From contig JAHHHT010000002.1 of assembly GCA_019359235.1 (NCBI GenBank), positions 1 to 64,000 of the forward strand: 64,000 nt of DNA. The letters run 5' to 3'. Shown piece after piece: positions 39,984-48,047 of the stretch (position 1 is its first letter; every line of letters starts with the position of its first letter). Made by a program: the position numbers and the translations under genes. This DNA comes from Oscillatoria princeps RMCB-10 (GTDB taxonomy: Bacteria > Cyanobacteriota > Cyanobacteriia > Cyanobacteriales > Oscillatoriaceae). The notes beneath the pieces were generated by a model. It saw only the letters and a program-made list of their open reading frames with translations, was not told where the DNA came from and did not search any database.

Positions 39984-42900
39984 ATGAATCGAAATTCGCT
40001 AATTTGGATTGCTGCTTTTGGACTGTTCCTGCTACCGGCATCGGCAATTTCTCTGGGGGGATGCGCCGCCCAACCGGCAACCCTAGAGCAAGTCGCCGCG
40101 CCTTTATCGGAGGAGGAGTTGCGAAAGCTGGCGGCATCAATTACAGTAAAGGTAATCGCCAAAAATGGGGCCGGTTCGGGGACGCTGATTGGCAAGCAAA
40201 AGGGGGTTTATACGGTGCTGACGAACCAGCACGTCCTGACACCGGGACAGCCGTATAGCATCCAGACGCCCGACGGCAAAACCCACACGGCATCGGTGGT
40301 TAAAAAAGCCGATTTTCAGGGGAAAGATTTGGTGCTGCTGGAGTTTCCGGCGGCGGAGGAGTATGCGGTGGCGGCGCTGGGACACCGGCGTTCTTTTGCG
40401 GTGGGGGATAAGGTTTTGGCGGCGGGGTTTCCGTTTGACTCGGATCGCCCGATCGTGAGTGCCGGCAAAATCGAACTGTTACCGGATAAGGCATTGCGGG
40501 GGGGCTACCGCATCGGGTATACTAATGATATCCAGCAGGGGATGAGCGGGGGGCCGGTGCTAAACTATTTTGGTGAGGTGACTGGCATTAATGGCATGAG
40601 TGCCTATCCGATTTTGGCGGATGCCTACCGATTTGAGGACGGTTCCCGCCCCAGCGAGGCGCAGGTGCAGCAGATGAAGCGCTTGAGTTGGGGGGTGCCG
40701 GTGCAGATATTGGCTGAGGTAGCGCCTGAAAGGGTGGGAAACAGTGCAATTCCACCCCTCACCGGCATCGCAGGGGAGGTGAACAAAAAAGCCGCAGAGA
40801 TTACGGTGCGGATTGATGGGCAAAATGGGAATGGTTCGGGGGTGATTGTTGCCAAGCGGGGGAACACTTATTATGTCCTCACAGCGGACCATGTGGTGAA
40901 GAATAAAGGGGAATATCAGGTTGTGACGCCGGATGGGGCGAGAGTGCCGGTGAACTATGGCACGGTGAAAAGATTCGCGGAGGTGGAATTGGCGGTGCTG
41001 CAGTTCCAGAGCAACGAAACTTACTCGGTGGCTACTTTGGGAAAGTATGAGATAAATTATGAGATAAAAGAGAATAAAATTCCCTGGGTTTTCGTCTCTG
41101 GTTGGCCGGGGTCAAAAGGCGCGAGCGCGAGCCACCACAATCGGTTGTTTACCGCTGGACTGCTTTTCAGTAAAGAATGGGGGGCTATTAGGGCGAAAGA
41201 CTCTTTGTCTTTAACGAGTGGGTACGAGCTAGTATACACCAACATTAGTCAACCCGGAATGAGCGGGGGGCCGGTATTGAATACTCGCGGGCAGGTGATT
41301 GGGATTAACGCCGCTGTGGAGACAGATGAGTTATATAAGGTGCAGTTGGGTTACAGTTTAGGGGTGGCAGTGAGTACCTTTATCAGTTTAGCAGAAAAGG
41401 CGGGGATAAAGTCTGAGTGGTTGAGCGTGGAGACATCGGCACCCCCGTCACTCAATGAAGGAGAGATAAATTCAATACGCGCCGGTTTATTTACTCTAGA
41501 AAAACCTGCCAGCGGGGCGAGAGAGACGGATTGGGTGAATTATGGCAATCAGTTGTGGCGGATAGGTCGCTCTGATGAAGCTGTGAGGGCTTTTGACGAA
41601 GCCGTTAAAATAAAGCGGGACTTCTATCAAGCTTGGTACGCACGCGGCTTGGCGCTTAGAGCTCAGCATAAATATCAAGAATCTTTGGCATCTTTTGACA
41701 AATTGACTCAAATCAAGCCCAACTTATATGAAGCTTGGCGCGAGCGAGGTAATGCGCTTTACTTCTTGAAGCGATACCCAGAGGCGCTGGCATCTTTTGA
41801 TAAGGCAATTGCCCGCAACGACAAAGATTCTGTCCTTTATATGTTGCGAGGCAATCTGCTGGATAAATTAAAACGCTACCCAGAAGCAAGGGATGCTTAC
41901 AGCCAAGCCATTGAACTCAAGCCTCACCCGTTAGCCTACAACAACCGGGGTTTAGCCCATTCTCACTTGGGAGACAAACAGGGGGCGATAGCCGATTACA
42001 GCAAAGCCATTGAACTCAAGCCTGACGATGCCTTAGCCTACAGCAACCGGGGTTTAGCCCATTCTGACTTGGGAGATAAACAGGGGGCGATAGCCGATTG
42101 CAGCAAAGCCATTGAACTCAAGCCTGACTTTGCCGGTGCCTACAACAACCGGGGTTTAGCCCGTTCTGACTTGGGAGACAAACAGGCGGCGATTGCCGAT
42201 TACAGCAAAGCCATTGAACTCAAGCCTGACTATGCCTTAGCCTACAGCAACCGGGGTGGTGCCCGTTCTGACTTGGGAGACAAACAGGCGGCGATTGCCG
42301 ATTGCAACAAAGCCATTGAACTCAAGCCTGACTTAGCCGAAGCCTACTACAACCGGGGTAATGCCCATTATGCCTTGGGAGACAAACAGGGAGCGATAGA
42401 CGATTTCAGCAAAGCCATTGAACTCAAGCCTGACTTAGCCGGTGCCTACAACAACCGGGGTGTTGCCCGTTCTGACTTGGGAGACAAACAGGGGGCGATT
42501 GCCGATTACAATAAAGCCATTGAACTCAAGCCTGACTATGCCTTAGCCTACAACACCCGGGGTTTAGCCCGTTCTGACTTGGGAGACAAACAGGGGGCGG
42601 TTGCCGATTACACCAAAGCCATTGAACTCAAGCCTGACGATGCCGAAGCCTACTACAAACGGGGTGTTGCCCGTTCTGACTTGGGAGATAAACAGGGGGC
42701 GATTGCCGATTACAGTAAAGCCATTGAACTCAAGCCTGACTATGCCGAAGCCTACAACAACCGGGGTGGTGCCCGTTATGCCTTGGGAGATAAACAGGGA
42801 GCGATTGCCGATTGCAACAAAGCCATTGAACTCAAGCCTGACTATGCCGAAGCCTACTACAACCGGGGGCATGTCCGCTATCAGCTGGGAGACAAGCTGG

Positions 42901-43103
42901 GGGCGATTGCTGATTTCAGCAAAGCCATTGAACTCCAGCCTGACTATGCCGATACCTACGCCCTCCGGAGTTTAGCCCGTGATCAGTTGGGAGATAAACA
43001 GGGAGCGATAGAGGATTTACAGAAAGCCGCACAACTCTACTGCTCTCAAGGGAAACCTAACTGTCAAAAAGCACAGGAACTCCTCAAACAGCTTCAGAAG
43101 TAA
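39984..43103 (+). CDS. Lipoprotein-like double trypsin-domain serine protease with TPR tail
   Basis: I start at ATG 39984 (1039 residues); an upstream in-frame start at 39876 would translate part of the hairpin array. A signal peptide (LIWIAAFGLFLLPASA) ends in SLGGC, a likely lipobox, so the protein may be anchored outside the cytoplasm. Two trypsin-like domains follow. Domain 1 (~residues 55-235) has the triad NQHVL, GKDLVLL and GMSGGPV. Domain 2 (~265-480) has ADHVV and PGMSGGPV, but the position of the catalytic Asp reads VELAVL, a Glu. From ~residue 505 to the end come about 14 TPRs of 34 residues (AYNNRGLARSDLGDKQGAI and variants). Substrate unknown. Confidence 0.93.
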   Translation: MNRNSLIWIAAFGLFLLPASAISLGGCAAQPATLEQVAAPLSEEELRKLAASITVKVIAKNGAGSGTLIGKQKGVYTVLTNQHVLTPGQPYSIQTPDGKTHTASVVKKADFQGKDLVLLEFPAAEEYAVAALGHRRSFAVGDKVLAAGFPFDSDRPIVSAGKIELLPDKALRGGYRIGYTNDIQQGMSGGPVLNYFGEVTGINGMSAYPILADAYRFEDGSRPSEAQVQQMKRLSWGVPVQILAEVAPERVGNSAIPPLTGIAGEVNKKAAEITVRIDGQNGNGSGVIVAKRGNTYYVLTADHVVKNKGEYQVVTPDGARVPVNYGTVKRFAEVELAVLQFQSNETYSVATLGKYEINYEIKENKIPWVFVSGWPGSKGASASHHNRLFTAGLLFSKEWGAIRAKDSLSLTSGYELVYTNISQPGMSGGPVLNTRGQVIGINAAVETDELYKVQLGYSLGVAVSTFISLAEKAGIKSEWLSVETSAPPSLNEGEINSIRAGLFTLEKPASGARETDWVNYGNQLWRIGRSDEAVRAFDEAVKIKRDFYQAWYARGLALRAQHKYQESLASFDKLTQIKPNLYEAWRERGNALYFLKRYPEALASFDKAIARNDKDSVLYMLRGNLLDKLKRYPEARDAYSQAIELKPHPLAYNNRGLAHSHLGDKQGAIADYSKAIELKPDDALAYSNRGLAHSDLGDKQGAIADCSKAIELKPDFAGAYNNRGLARSDLGDKQAAIADYSKAIELKPDYALAYSNRGGARSDLGDKQAAIADCNKAIELKPDLAEAYYNRGNAHYALGDKQGAIDDFSKAIELKPDLAGAYNNRGVARSDLGDKQGAIADYNKAIELKPDYALAYNTRGLARSDLGDKQGAVADYTKAIELKPDDAEAYYKRGVARSDLGDKQGAIADYSKAIELKPDYAEAYNNRGGARYALGDKQGAIADCNKAIELKPDYAEAYYNRGHVRYQLGDKLGAIADFSKAIELQPDYADTYALRSLARDQLGDKQGAIEDLQKAAQLYCSQGKPNCQKAQELLKQLQK
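41935..42975 (+). repeat. Near-identical 102-bp TPR-coding repeats
   Basis: Ten consecutive 34-codon TPR units are almost identical in DNA; AAAGCCATTGAACTCAAGCC recurs every 102 bases. As in the TPR-CHAT gene, this shows recent expansion or conversion and predicts copy-number variation among strains. Confidence 0.9.
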
Positions 43104-43316
43104 CTTCTCACACAGAGCAGAGTCAGCCAAAGCGCCTTAACTCCCGACTGGTGCGGATGGCTGATTGCAGATAAATTGCGCCTCACTCCTTCTCGCCACG
43201 CGCCACGGGGGGTGAACCCGGCACCCAACCCCCTCCCCGCTGGCGCGGAAAGGGCTAAGAGCTCGTGTGCCGGTGTGCGGGGAATACCGAGGTGGCACCG
43301 GCATCAACCTGTACCT
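43104..43316. other. Spacer after the protease gene
   Basis: About 210 bases, GC-rich, with a CCAACCCCCTCCCCGC segment whose inverted partner lies near 43808-43835; no gene seen. Confidence 0.4.
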
Positions 43317-43620
43317 GGAGCTCTGAGCTCGAACGATGGACCTCAGAGCTCGACTGATGGACCTCAGAGCTCGAACGATGGACCTCAGAGCTCGACTGAT
43401 GGAGCTCAGAGCTCGAACGATGGACCTCAGAGCTCGAACGATGAACCTCAAAGCTCGACTGATGGAGCTCAGAGCTCGAACGATGGACCTCAGAGCTCGA
43501 ACGATGGAGCTCCGAGCTCGAACGATGGACCTCAGAGCTCGAACGATGGACCTCCGAGCTCGAACGATGGACCTCAGAGCTCGAATGATCGACCTCAGAG
43601 CTCGAACGATCGACCTCAGC
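43317..43620. repeat. 21-bp minisatellite, about 14 units
   Basis: The unit ACCTCAGAGCTCGAACGATGG (variants with GACTGATGG, CTCCGAGC or GATCGACC) repeats about 14 times without interruption. GAGCTC is itself palindromic, so each unit can form a small cruciform. As 21 is divisible by three, several frames stay open on both strands; I do not consider them genes. It lies between the protease gene and the MFS gene. Confidence 0.93.
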
Positions 43621-43625
43621 CGGGG

Positions 43626-43660
43626 GTAGGGTGCGTTCCCTCTTAGGGAACGCACCCTAC
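43626..43660. terminator. GTAGGGTGCGTT hairpin repeat
   Basis: GTAGGGTGCGTTCCCT and its exact complement AGGGAACGCACCCTAC flank a 3-base loop: a 16-bp perfect stem. Relatives are at 51545-51579, 60792-60826 and 60983-61007. It could end transcription of the MFS gene or of something from the minisatellite side; primarily it is a dispersed repeat. Confidence 0.7.
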
Positions 43661-43904
43661 GAGTTATAGCTGTGATGACTAGCAAATCGCCCGGAAACCA
43701 GCCAATATTGTTTAATTGCTTGGAGAAAAGTCGGCAGAGCCGAAAAATAGGCGTTCCCAGGCTCCGCCTGGGAACGAGGACAGATCCGACATCTTTCTCC
43801 CCCTCCCCGCAAGCGGGGAGGGGGTTGGGGGGTGGGGTTACTCTCCACAAAGTATGCCGTTCGCCTATGCGTAAATAATCACCGGCGCGAATTGCCGGCA
43901 CTCC
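43661..43904. other. Spacer with GTTCCCAGGCTCCGCCTGGGAAC hairpin
   Basis: The GTTCCCAGGCTCC / GCCTGGGAAC hairpin (about 43752-43775) is shared with 9415-9441 and 59729-59752. A G/C-rich fold-back around 43800-43840 follows. No gene. Confidence 0.5.
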
Positions 43905-45410
43905 CTATTTAAGCGGTTGCAAAACCGGCACTGCTCCCAGCTTCCAAGAAAAGAAAATCCGCAGCAGCTGCGCTAGCGAAGGACGGCGCGGCTCTTTGAC
44001 AAAAACCAGCGGCGCAATGGCAGCCAATCGCACGACAGTTGAGAAGATAAACAGTCCGGTAAACCCACCGGCAAACTGGGCGAGAAAACCGCCGACAGTA
44101 GTTCCCAAAGCACCGGCAATGCCAGCAGCTGCGGCGGCAATCCCAAAATAAGCCGAGGAGGAACGCGCCGGCGCTATTTCCAATTGAAGGTTATTGTTGC
44201 AAAGCTCAATCACCCCCCAACCGCCGCCGCTGATCAGGTACACCAGCACGAGCCAGGGCCAAAGGCAGCCGGGGTGTGTGCCGGCACCCAGGTAGAGTGC
44301 GGGAATCGCCGCCACCGCAAGGCACACGCCAATCAGCAGCGGGCGATTGCCCAGCCGGTCAGCCAATTTGCCAACTCCCAGCAGCACCAGCAGCCTCGCC
44401 GCCGCACTCAGGCTGTTATAAAGCGACACCGAACTCACATCCAGCCCCAATTCCTCAAGCATGTACATATTAAAGAAAGGAGCGCTGAGGTTAACGGCAA
44501 ATGTCCACAAGCCAAAGTAGAGCAGAAATGTCAGGAAATTGGTATCCTTGAAGATGCCCTGCAGTGGGAATCCGGAGGAAACCCCAGCCGGCTTGCTTTC
44601 GGTGGCGATTTTCCCGCCCGACGCGGGCATTTGCGGGTTGACATCCGTGATCAACAGCTGGCACCCCAGACTGGCGAGCCCCGCCAAAACGCCCAAAAAT
44701 AGCACAGCCCCATAGCTGTGGGTTGTGCCACCTGCTTGGGCAGACACCGCCAGTCCCATTAGCGGCACGCACAGCAGGTTGGTCAAGGTGCTGGCGCTGT
44801 TGCGCAAGCCAAAATACCGCCCCCGCAGCCGGTGGGGAACCAGCGCCCCCATCCAGCTGAGGCAGGAGGCGCTGCCCAAGGCTAAGAGCACTTGAGCTGC
44901 TAAAATAATTCCCAGAGTGCACTGCAGCAGCAGGTGATTGTTAGCGCCGGTGCCGTCAAAGACTGTCAGCAGCACTAAAATCAGCCACAGCAGGCGCGAC
45001 AAACCGAAAGTCAGCAGGTTATACCGGCGGCGGCTGGCGGTTTTGTCTGCGATTATGGCTCCCACCGGCTGCAGCAAGTTCGCCAGCATGGGAATTGAAC
45101 ACACCAGCCCGATTTCCACGCTGGTTGCGCCCAGCTGCAGCAAGAAGTTACTGAGCAGCACGCCGGTGGTGACGCTAGTGAAAATGCTGGCAAAAACGCT
45201 ATCGAGGGTTAAGGCTTTCAGGCTGGAGCGAATCTGCGCCTTGGAAATTCCCCCCTGTCTCTCTGGTTTCTCGGCTGCGGCTGCAGGAAAGTTGATCAAG
45301 GGGGGGTCGGAAGGCACAGCCGCGTCGCTAGCGGCGCTCGTTTCTGCCATTTCAGGCAATGCCAAAGATCCGGGTCTGTCTGGGGCAATATCCACCACTG
45401 GTGTGAGCAT
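43905..45410 (-). CDS. Major facilitator superfamily transporter
   Basis: The 501-residue protein has a ~70-residue polar N-terminus, then about 12 membrane helices in two halves joined by a cytoplasmic loop (ITDVNPQMPASGGKIATES). MFS loop motifs are visible: IIADKTASRRRYNLL after helix 2 and GKLADRLGNRPLL at the equivalent place in the second half. ALVPHRLRGRYFGLRNS is also typical of this family. Substrate cannot be deduced. Starts at ATG 45410; a later ATG (codon 21) would shorten only the non-conserved tail. It stands alone and converges with the minisatellite spacer. Confidence 0.92.
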   Translation of the reverse strand: MLTPVVDIAPDRPGSLALPEMAETSAASDAAVPSDPPLINFPAAAAEKPERQGGISKAQIRSSLKALTLDSVFASIFTSVTTGVLLSNFLLQLGATSVEIGLVCSIPMLANLLQPVGAIIADKTASRRRYNLLTFGLSRLLWLILVLLTVFDGTGANNHLLLQCTLGIILAAQVLLALGSASCLSWMGALVPHRLRGRYFGLRNSASTLTNLLCVPLMGLAVSAQAGGTTHSYGAVLFLGVLAGLASLGCQLLITDVNPQMPASGGKIATESKPAGVSSGFPLQGIFKDTNFLTFLLYFGLWTFAVNLSAPFFNMYMLEELGLDVSSVSLYNSLSAAARLLVLLGVGKLADRLGNRPLLIGVCLAVAAIPALYLGAGTHPGCLWPWLVLVYLISGGGWGVIELCNNNLQLEIAPARSSSAYFGIAAAAAGIAGALGTTVGGFLAQFAGGFTGLFIFSTVVRLAAIAPLVFVKEPRRPSLAQLLRIFFSWKLGAVPVLQPLK

Positions 45411-45856
45411 ATTGGAACTGGCAACCTTTGAGATTTATTCCGGTTAGTTAGTTTATGTTGCTGGTTAAATTTAGGAATTCAACCTAGTTGAAATGGATAG
45501 TATTTTTGACTGTGGCTGAACAGGCTTTCCTGCCGGTTGTTCAATCCCAAATCCCAAATCCCAAATCCCAAATTGGTATTAGCGGCGTGCGGGCTGGTCT
45601 GTCAGGCAATTTGGTCCCTTGCGCCGGCATGCCAGACTTAACCCGCCCCTGCCATTCCGCCAGGAGGGGCGACCCGCTTTTAGATAGCGCTAAATTACTG
45701 GCTCCAAACCCGACCGGCTGTCGGTCATTGGAGCCGCAAAGTTTTATACAATAGTGAAGGGGTCTTTCCGGTTCAGGAGAATTTATTTAATCCCTTAATG
45801 GCGGCTGACTCTTCACGCTTATCAGTAATTCTATTGAGGCCATTGTACGCGAGTTT
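45411..45856. other. Spacer upstream of MFS gene and candidate small RNA
   Basis: Contains four copies of AATCCCA (45546-45572) and an imperfect fold-back GGCTCCAAACCCGACC / GGTCATTGGAGCC (about 45700-45733). No gene supported. Confidence 0.45.
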
Positions 45857-45885
45857 TTGATGAATTGAGCGCTTTAGGATATAAT
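45857..45885 (+). promoter_or_regulatory. Consensus-like promoter of candidate small RNA
   Basis: TTGATG (45857-45862) and TATAAT (45880-45885) are exactly 17 bases apart, the optimal spacing for the housekeeping sigma factor; the -10 box is perfect. The nearest gene start is 350 bases away with a terminator-like hairpin in between, so the transcript appears to be short. Confidence 0.5.
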
Positions 45886-45891
45886 CCCGCT

Positions 45892-45939
45892 TTTTCTACA
45901 GGGTAGAAGGCGAGCCCAGCCTATCTGGGGATTTTTTTT
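45892..45939 (+). ncRNA. Candidate short non-coding RNA, about 48 nt
   Basis: From a start expected near 45892, the RNA would have a 6-bp hairpin TTCTACaggGTAGAA (45894-45908), a short single-stranded GGCGAG, then a CCCAG/CTGGG stem (45915-45929) followed by A and eight T residues (45932-45939), an intrinsic terminator. The layout of two hairpins with a short gap is like Yfr1, but the Yfr1 motif CUCCUCAC is absent. No coding frame. Prediction from sequence only. Confidence 0.4.
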
Positions 45940-46236
45940 AATCATAGAGGCACGCCTGTGAGACAGGACATCAGTCAGGGGAAAGATAGACTTGTCAAGT
46001 TTTTTCCACAGAAATAGGCAATGGGGAACAGTGCTGGTGGCTTACCGCCCGGGCGGCTGGCAACCGATTCGCCCAAATCGCCGCAGCCGCCGGGAGTAGC
46101 AGCAGTGTTCCTTTATCTATAATTCCCAAGAAATGCCGGTTAATCTCTATAGCAGGACGGCATATTAAAAAATGTAAACAGGCTAGACAGATGTCTTGCC
46201 TCTGTGTCACAACTAGGCTAATGGGGGAGAAGCGAC
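45940..46236. other. Leader/spacer upstream of the pentapeptide gene
   Basis: About 300 bases. One DnaA-box-like TTTTCCACA occurs at 45998-46006. GGGGGAG lies nine bases before the pentapeptide gene's ATG. No other gene is supported. Confidence 0.45.
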
Positions 46237-47010
46237 ATGGCCAACAAAGAACATTTGGATCTGCTCGAACGCGGGGTGGACGTTTGGAATGAGTGGAGGC
46301 AAGAGAATCCTGAGATACAGCCAGACCTCACCCAAGCCGACCTGAGCAGGGCAATTCTCAACGGAGCAAATCTCACCCAAGCCGACCTGAGCAGAGCAAT
46401 GCTCGTGGTGGCGGACATGGACGGGGCGGATCTGGGTGGGGCGGACCTCACGGGGGCAATCCTCAGCAGGGCAATCCTGATCGGGGCTAATCTGAGGAGA
46501 GCCAAACTGATTGGGGCAAACCTGATTGGGGCAAACCTGATCGCAGCCAACCTCACTGAGGCCAACCTCACCCAGGCCATTCTCATGGGGGCGAACCTGA
46601 TCGAGGCTAACCTCACCCAGGCCATCCTCACCCAGGCCATCCTCAGCGGGGTAAACCTCAGCGAGGCCATCCTCAAAGAGGCTAACCTCAGCGAGACAAT
46701 CCTCAGAGGGGCCAACCTCACCAAGGCCAACCTCAGTGCGGTAAACCTCAAGGCGGCAAATCTCAGGAGCGCCCAGCTAATCGAGACAAATTTGGAGGGG
46801 GCTGTGCTTGAGGGTTGTTTAATCTATGGGATTTCTGCCTGGGATTTAAAACTAGAGGGCGCGAAGCAGTCGAATCTGATTGTGACTCCGGAAGAGGATG
46901 AGCGGATTATTACTACAGACAATCTGGAAGTTGCCCAGTTCCTTTACCTGCTGAACACCTCCCAAAAATCCGGGCTGCCCTCAATATCATCCCTCCTAAA
47001 ATTGTACTGA
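46237..47010 (+). CDS. Pentapeptide-repeat protein, C-terminal domain lost by frameshift
   Basis: After an N-terminal segment common in cyanobacterial pentapeptide proteins (HLDLLERGVDVWNEWRQ), residues ~30-190 are A(D/N)LxxA-type pentapeptides (GADLGGADLTGAIL, ANLTEANLTQAIL) that build a right-handed quadrilateral helix. Then comes the conserved ISAWDLKLEGAKQSNLIVTP and NLEVAQFLYLL. Homologues continue here into a further domain with a KIVLI.GRF strand. That strand is present but in another frame (IPPKIVLIAGRF at about 46990-47025), so a frameshift near 46985 ends the protein early at LLKLY. Function of such proteins is not settled. The repeat part could still fold. Confidence 0.82.
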   Translation: MANKEHLDLLERGVDVWNEWRQENPEIQPDLTQADLSRAILNGANLTQADLSRAMLVVADMDGADLGGADLTGAILSRAILIGANLRRAKLIGANLIGANLIAANLTEANLTQAILMGANLIEANLTQAILTQAILSGVNLSEAILKEANLSETILRGANLTKANLSAVNLKAANLRSAQLIETNLEGAVLEGCLIYGISAWDLKLEGAKQSNLIVTPEEDERIITTDNLEVAQFLYLLNTSQKSGLPSISSLLKLY

Positions 47011-47364
47011 TTGCGGGTCGCTTCAAGGGGTATATAAAGCATATTTTATATCATTGCTTGGATTTGGTATGCATCGATTTTGGATGGGAAAAACGGCAGT
47101 AAAGCCTTTTCAGCAACACTCAAAAATACTATCTATGTCAACTTGGTATTAGATGCCGGGGGGGAAGCACTTCGCAAACAGGGCTATTTGCCGGTGGTGT
47201 TTGATTTGGGCGCACCGGCAAGCCGAGAGGTGACGGAAACGCTCTCTCGCGTGGCTGCTATGGCGAGATTGATGATAGCCGCCCTCACTGAGGCCCAAAG
47301 CATCTGGCAATGCTTGCGGCAGGCGCAGCGGCTCCGGCAGGCGCAGAGGCTCCGCAAGAGCTGA
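47011..47364 (+). pseudogene. Detached C-terminal domain of the pentapeptide protein
   Basis: LRKQGYLPVVFDLGAPASRE and VTETLSRVAAMARLMIAALT (about 47167-47300) match the pattern of the domain that normally follows the pentapeptide region, with LRKRxYLPVLFDF, SRDxTET and ARFxIADLT elements. Between the upstream strand (ending about 47030) and this part lies roughly 130 bases of unrelated AT-rich DNA containing stops. After it the frame runs into the simple repeat CGGCAGGCGCAG and stops at 47362. The domain is therefore broken by a frameshift and an insertion. Identification of the domain is from memory of homologues. Confidence 0.6.
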
Positions 47365-48047
47365 TTTATAAAGTAAATATTAACAGGACTTACGCACAAC
47401 TGTGAGACGAAACCGGGTTTCTGGTTGGGGAACGAGGGCTTGGAGGTACTGCTGGTTCAGAAACCCGGTTTCTGCGTAAGTCCTAATTAAATGCCAGTCA
47501 GCGCCCAGTCGGGAAAAGATCCCCCCCCTTAAAAAAAGGGGGGAACTCTTAGAACAAGCCTTATAGGGCGGGGAGCGCACGGAGACTGCCCGTTGGGGGG
47601 ATCTAAAAAGGGGGGGGAACTCTTAGAGCCAACTCTTGTAGGGCGGTGCCCCCACGGAGACTGCCCGTTGGGGGGGTCTGGATTTTCTTTATAAATGACC
47701 TCTAAGCGTTGCGGCTCCGAAGGAGCAAGGAGCGAGGAGCGGCAATTGTCCCTCAAGAGCAGCGGGTGCCGGTGGGAACCGCAGTGATCTCAGGTGCGGA
47801 AGACGGGATGTTTGAGGATTTCAAGTGGGTGGCGGTATCCGTACCGGTATGAAAGCGTTGAGGAGGCGTAAGGGTTGCGGCTCGCCCTCGATAGAGCGTC
47901 AGCGTCTGTGGAAGAAAAAGTTATTTTTCCAGCGTCAGCTTTGGCCAGGGAATTCTTAAAATAATTTTGTGTTTTGAAGGAAATGCAAAATTGAAGATTC
48001 AAAATTGAGGAGTTATCTGGTTCGCACTCACTGACAGAAGGTAGAAG
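47365..48047. other. Repeat-rich spacer upstream of cbiD
   Basis: Holds the nested element (47385-47484), then CCAGTCAGCGCCCAGTCGGG with C/G-rich fold-backs to about 47690 that match 58671-58775, then a region with no clear feature before cbiD. No cobalamin-riboswitch hallmark was seen upstream of cbiD. Confidence 0.55.
47385..47484. repeat. Palindromic MITE-like element inserted into another repeat
   Basis: AGGACTTACGCA (47385-47396) and TGCGTAAGTCCT (47473-47484) are perfect 12-base terminal inverted repeats. The interior contains GAAACCGGGTTTCT and AGAAACCCGGTTTCT, which pair. The host repeat is recognisable on both sides: GAGCTGATTTATAAAGTA on the left and ATTAAATGCCAGTCAGCGC on the right. 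The unoccupied version lies at 58645-58690, and ATTAA occurs on both sides of the insertion (47379-47383 and 47486-47490), consistent with a 5-base target duplication. Confidence 0.82.

Noticed and set aside
43137-43901. 254-codon reverse and 156-codon forward frames with serial repeats
   Set aside because: Kept open only by the 21-bp minisatellite (divisible by three); flanks are intergenic hairpin repeats.
47900-48047. Cobalamin riboswitch upstream of cbiD
   Set aside because: No recognisable B12-box or characteristic helices in the leader.
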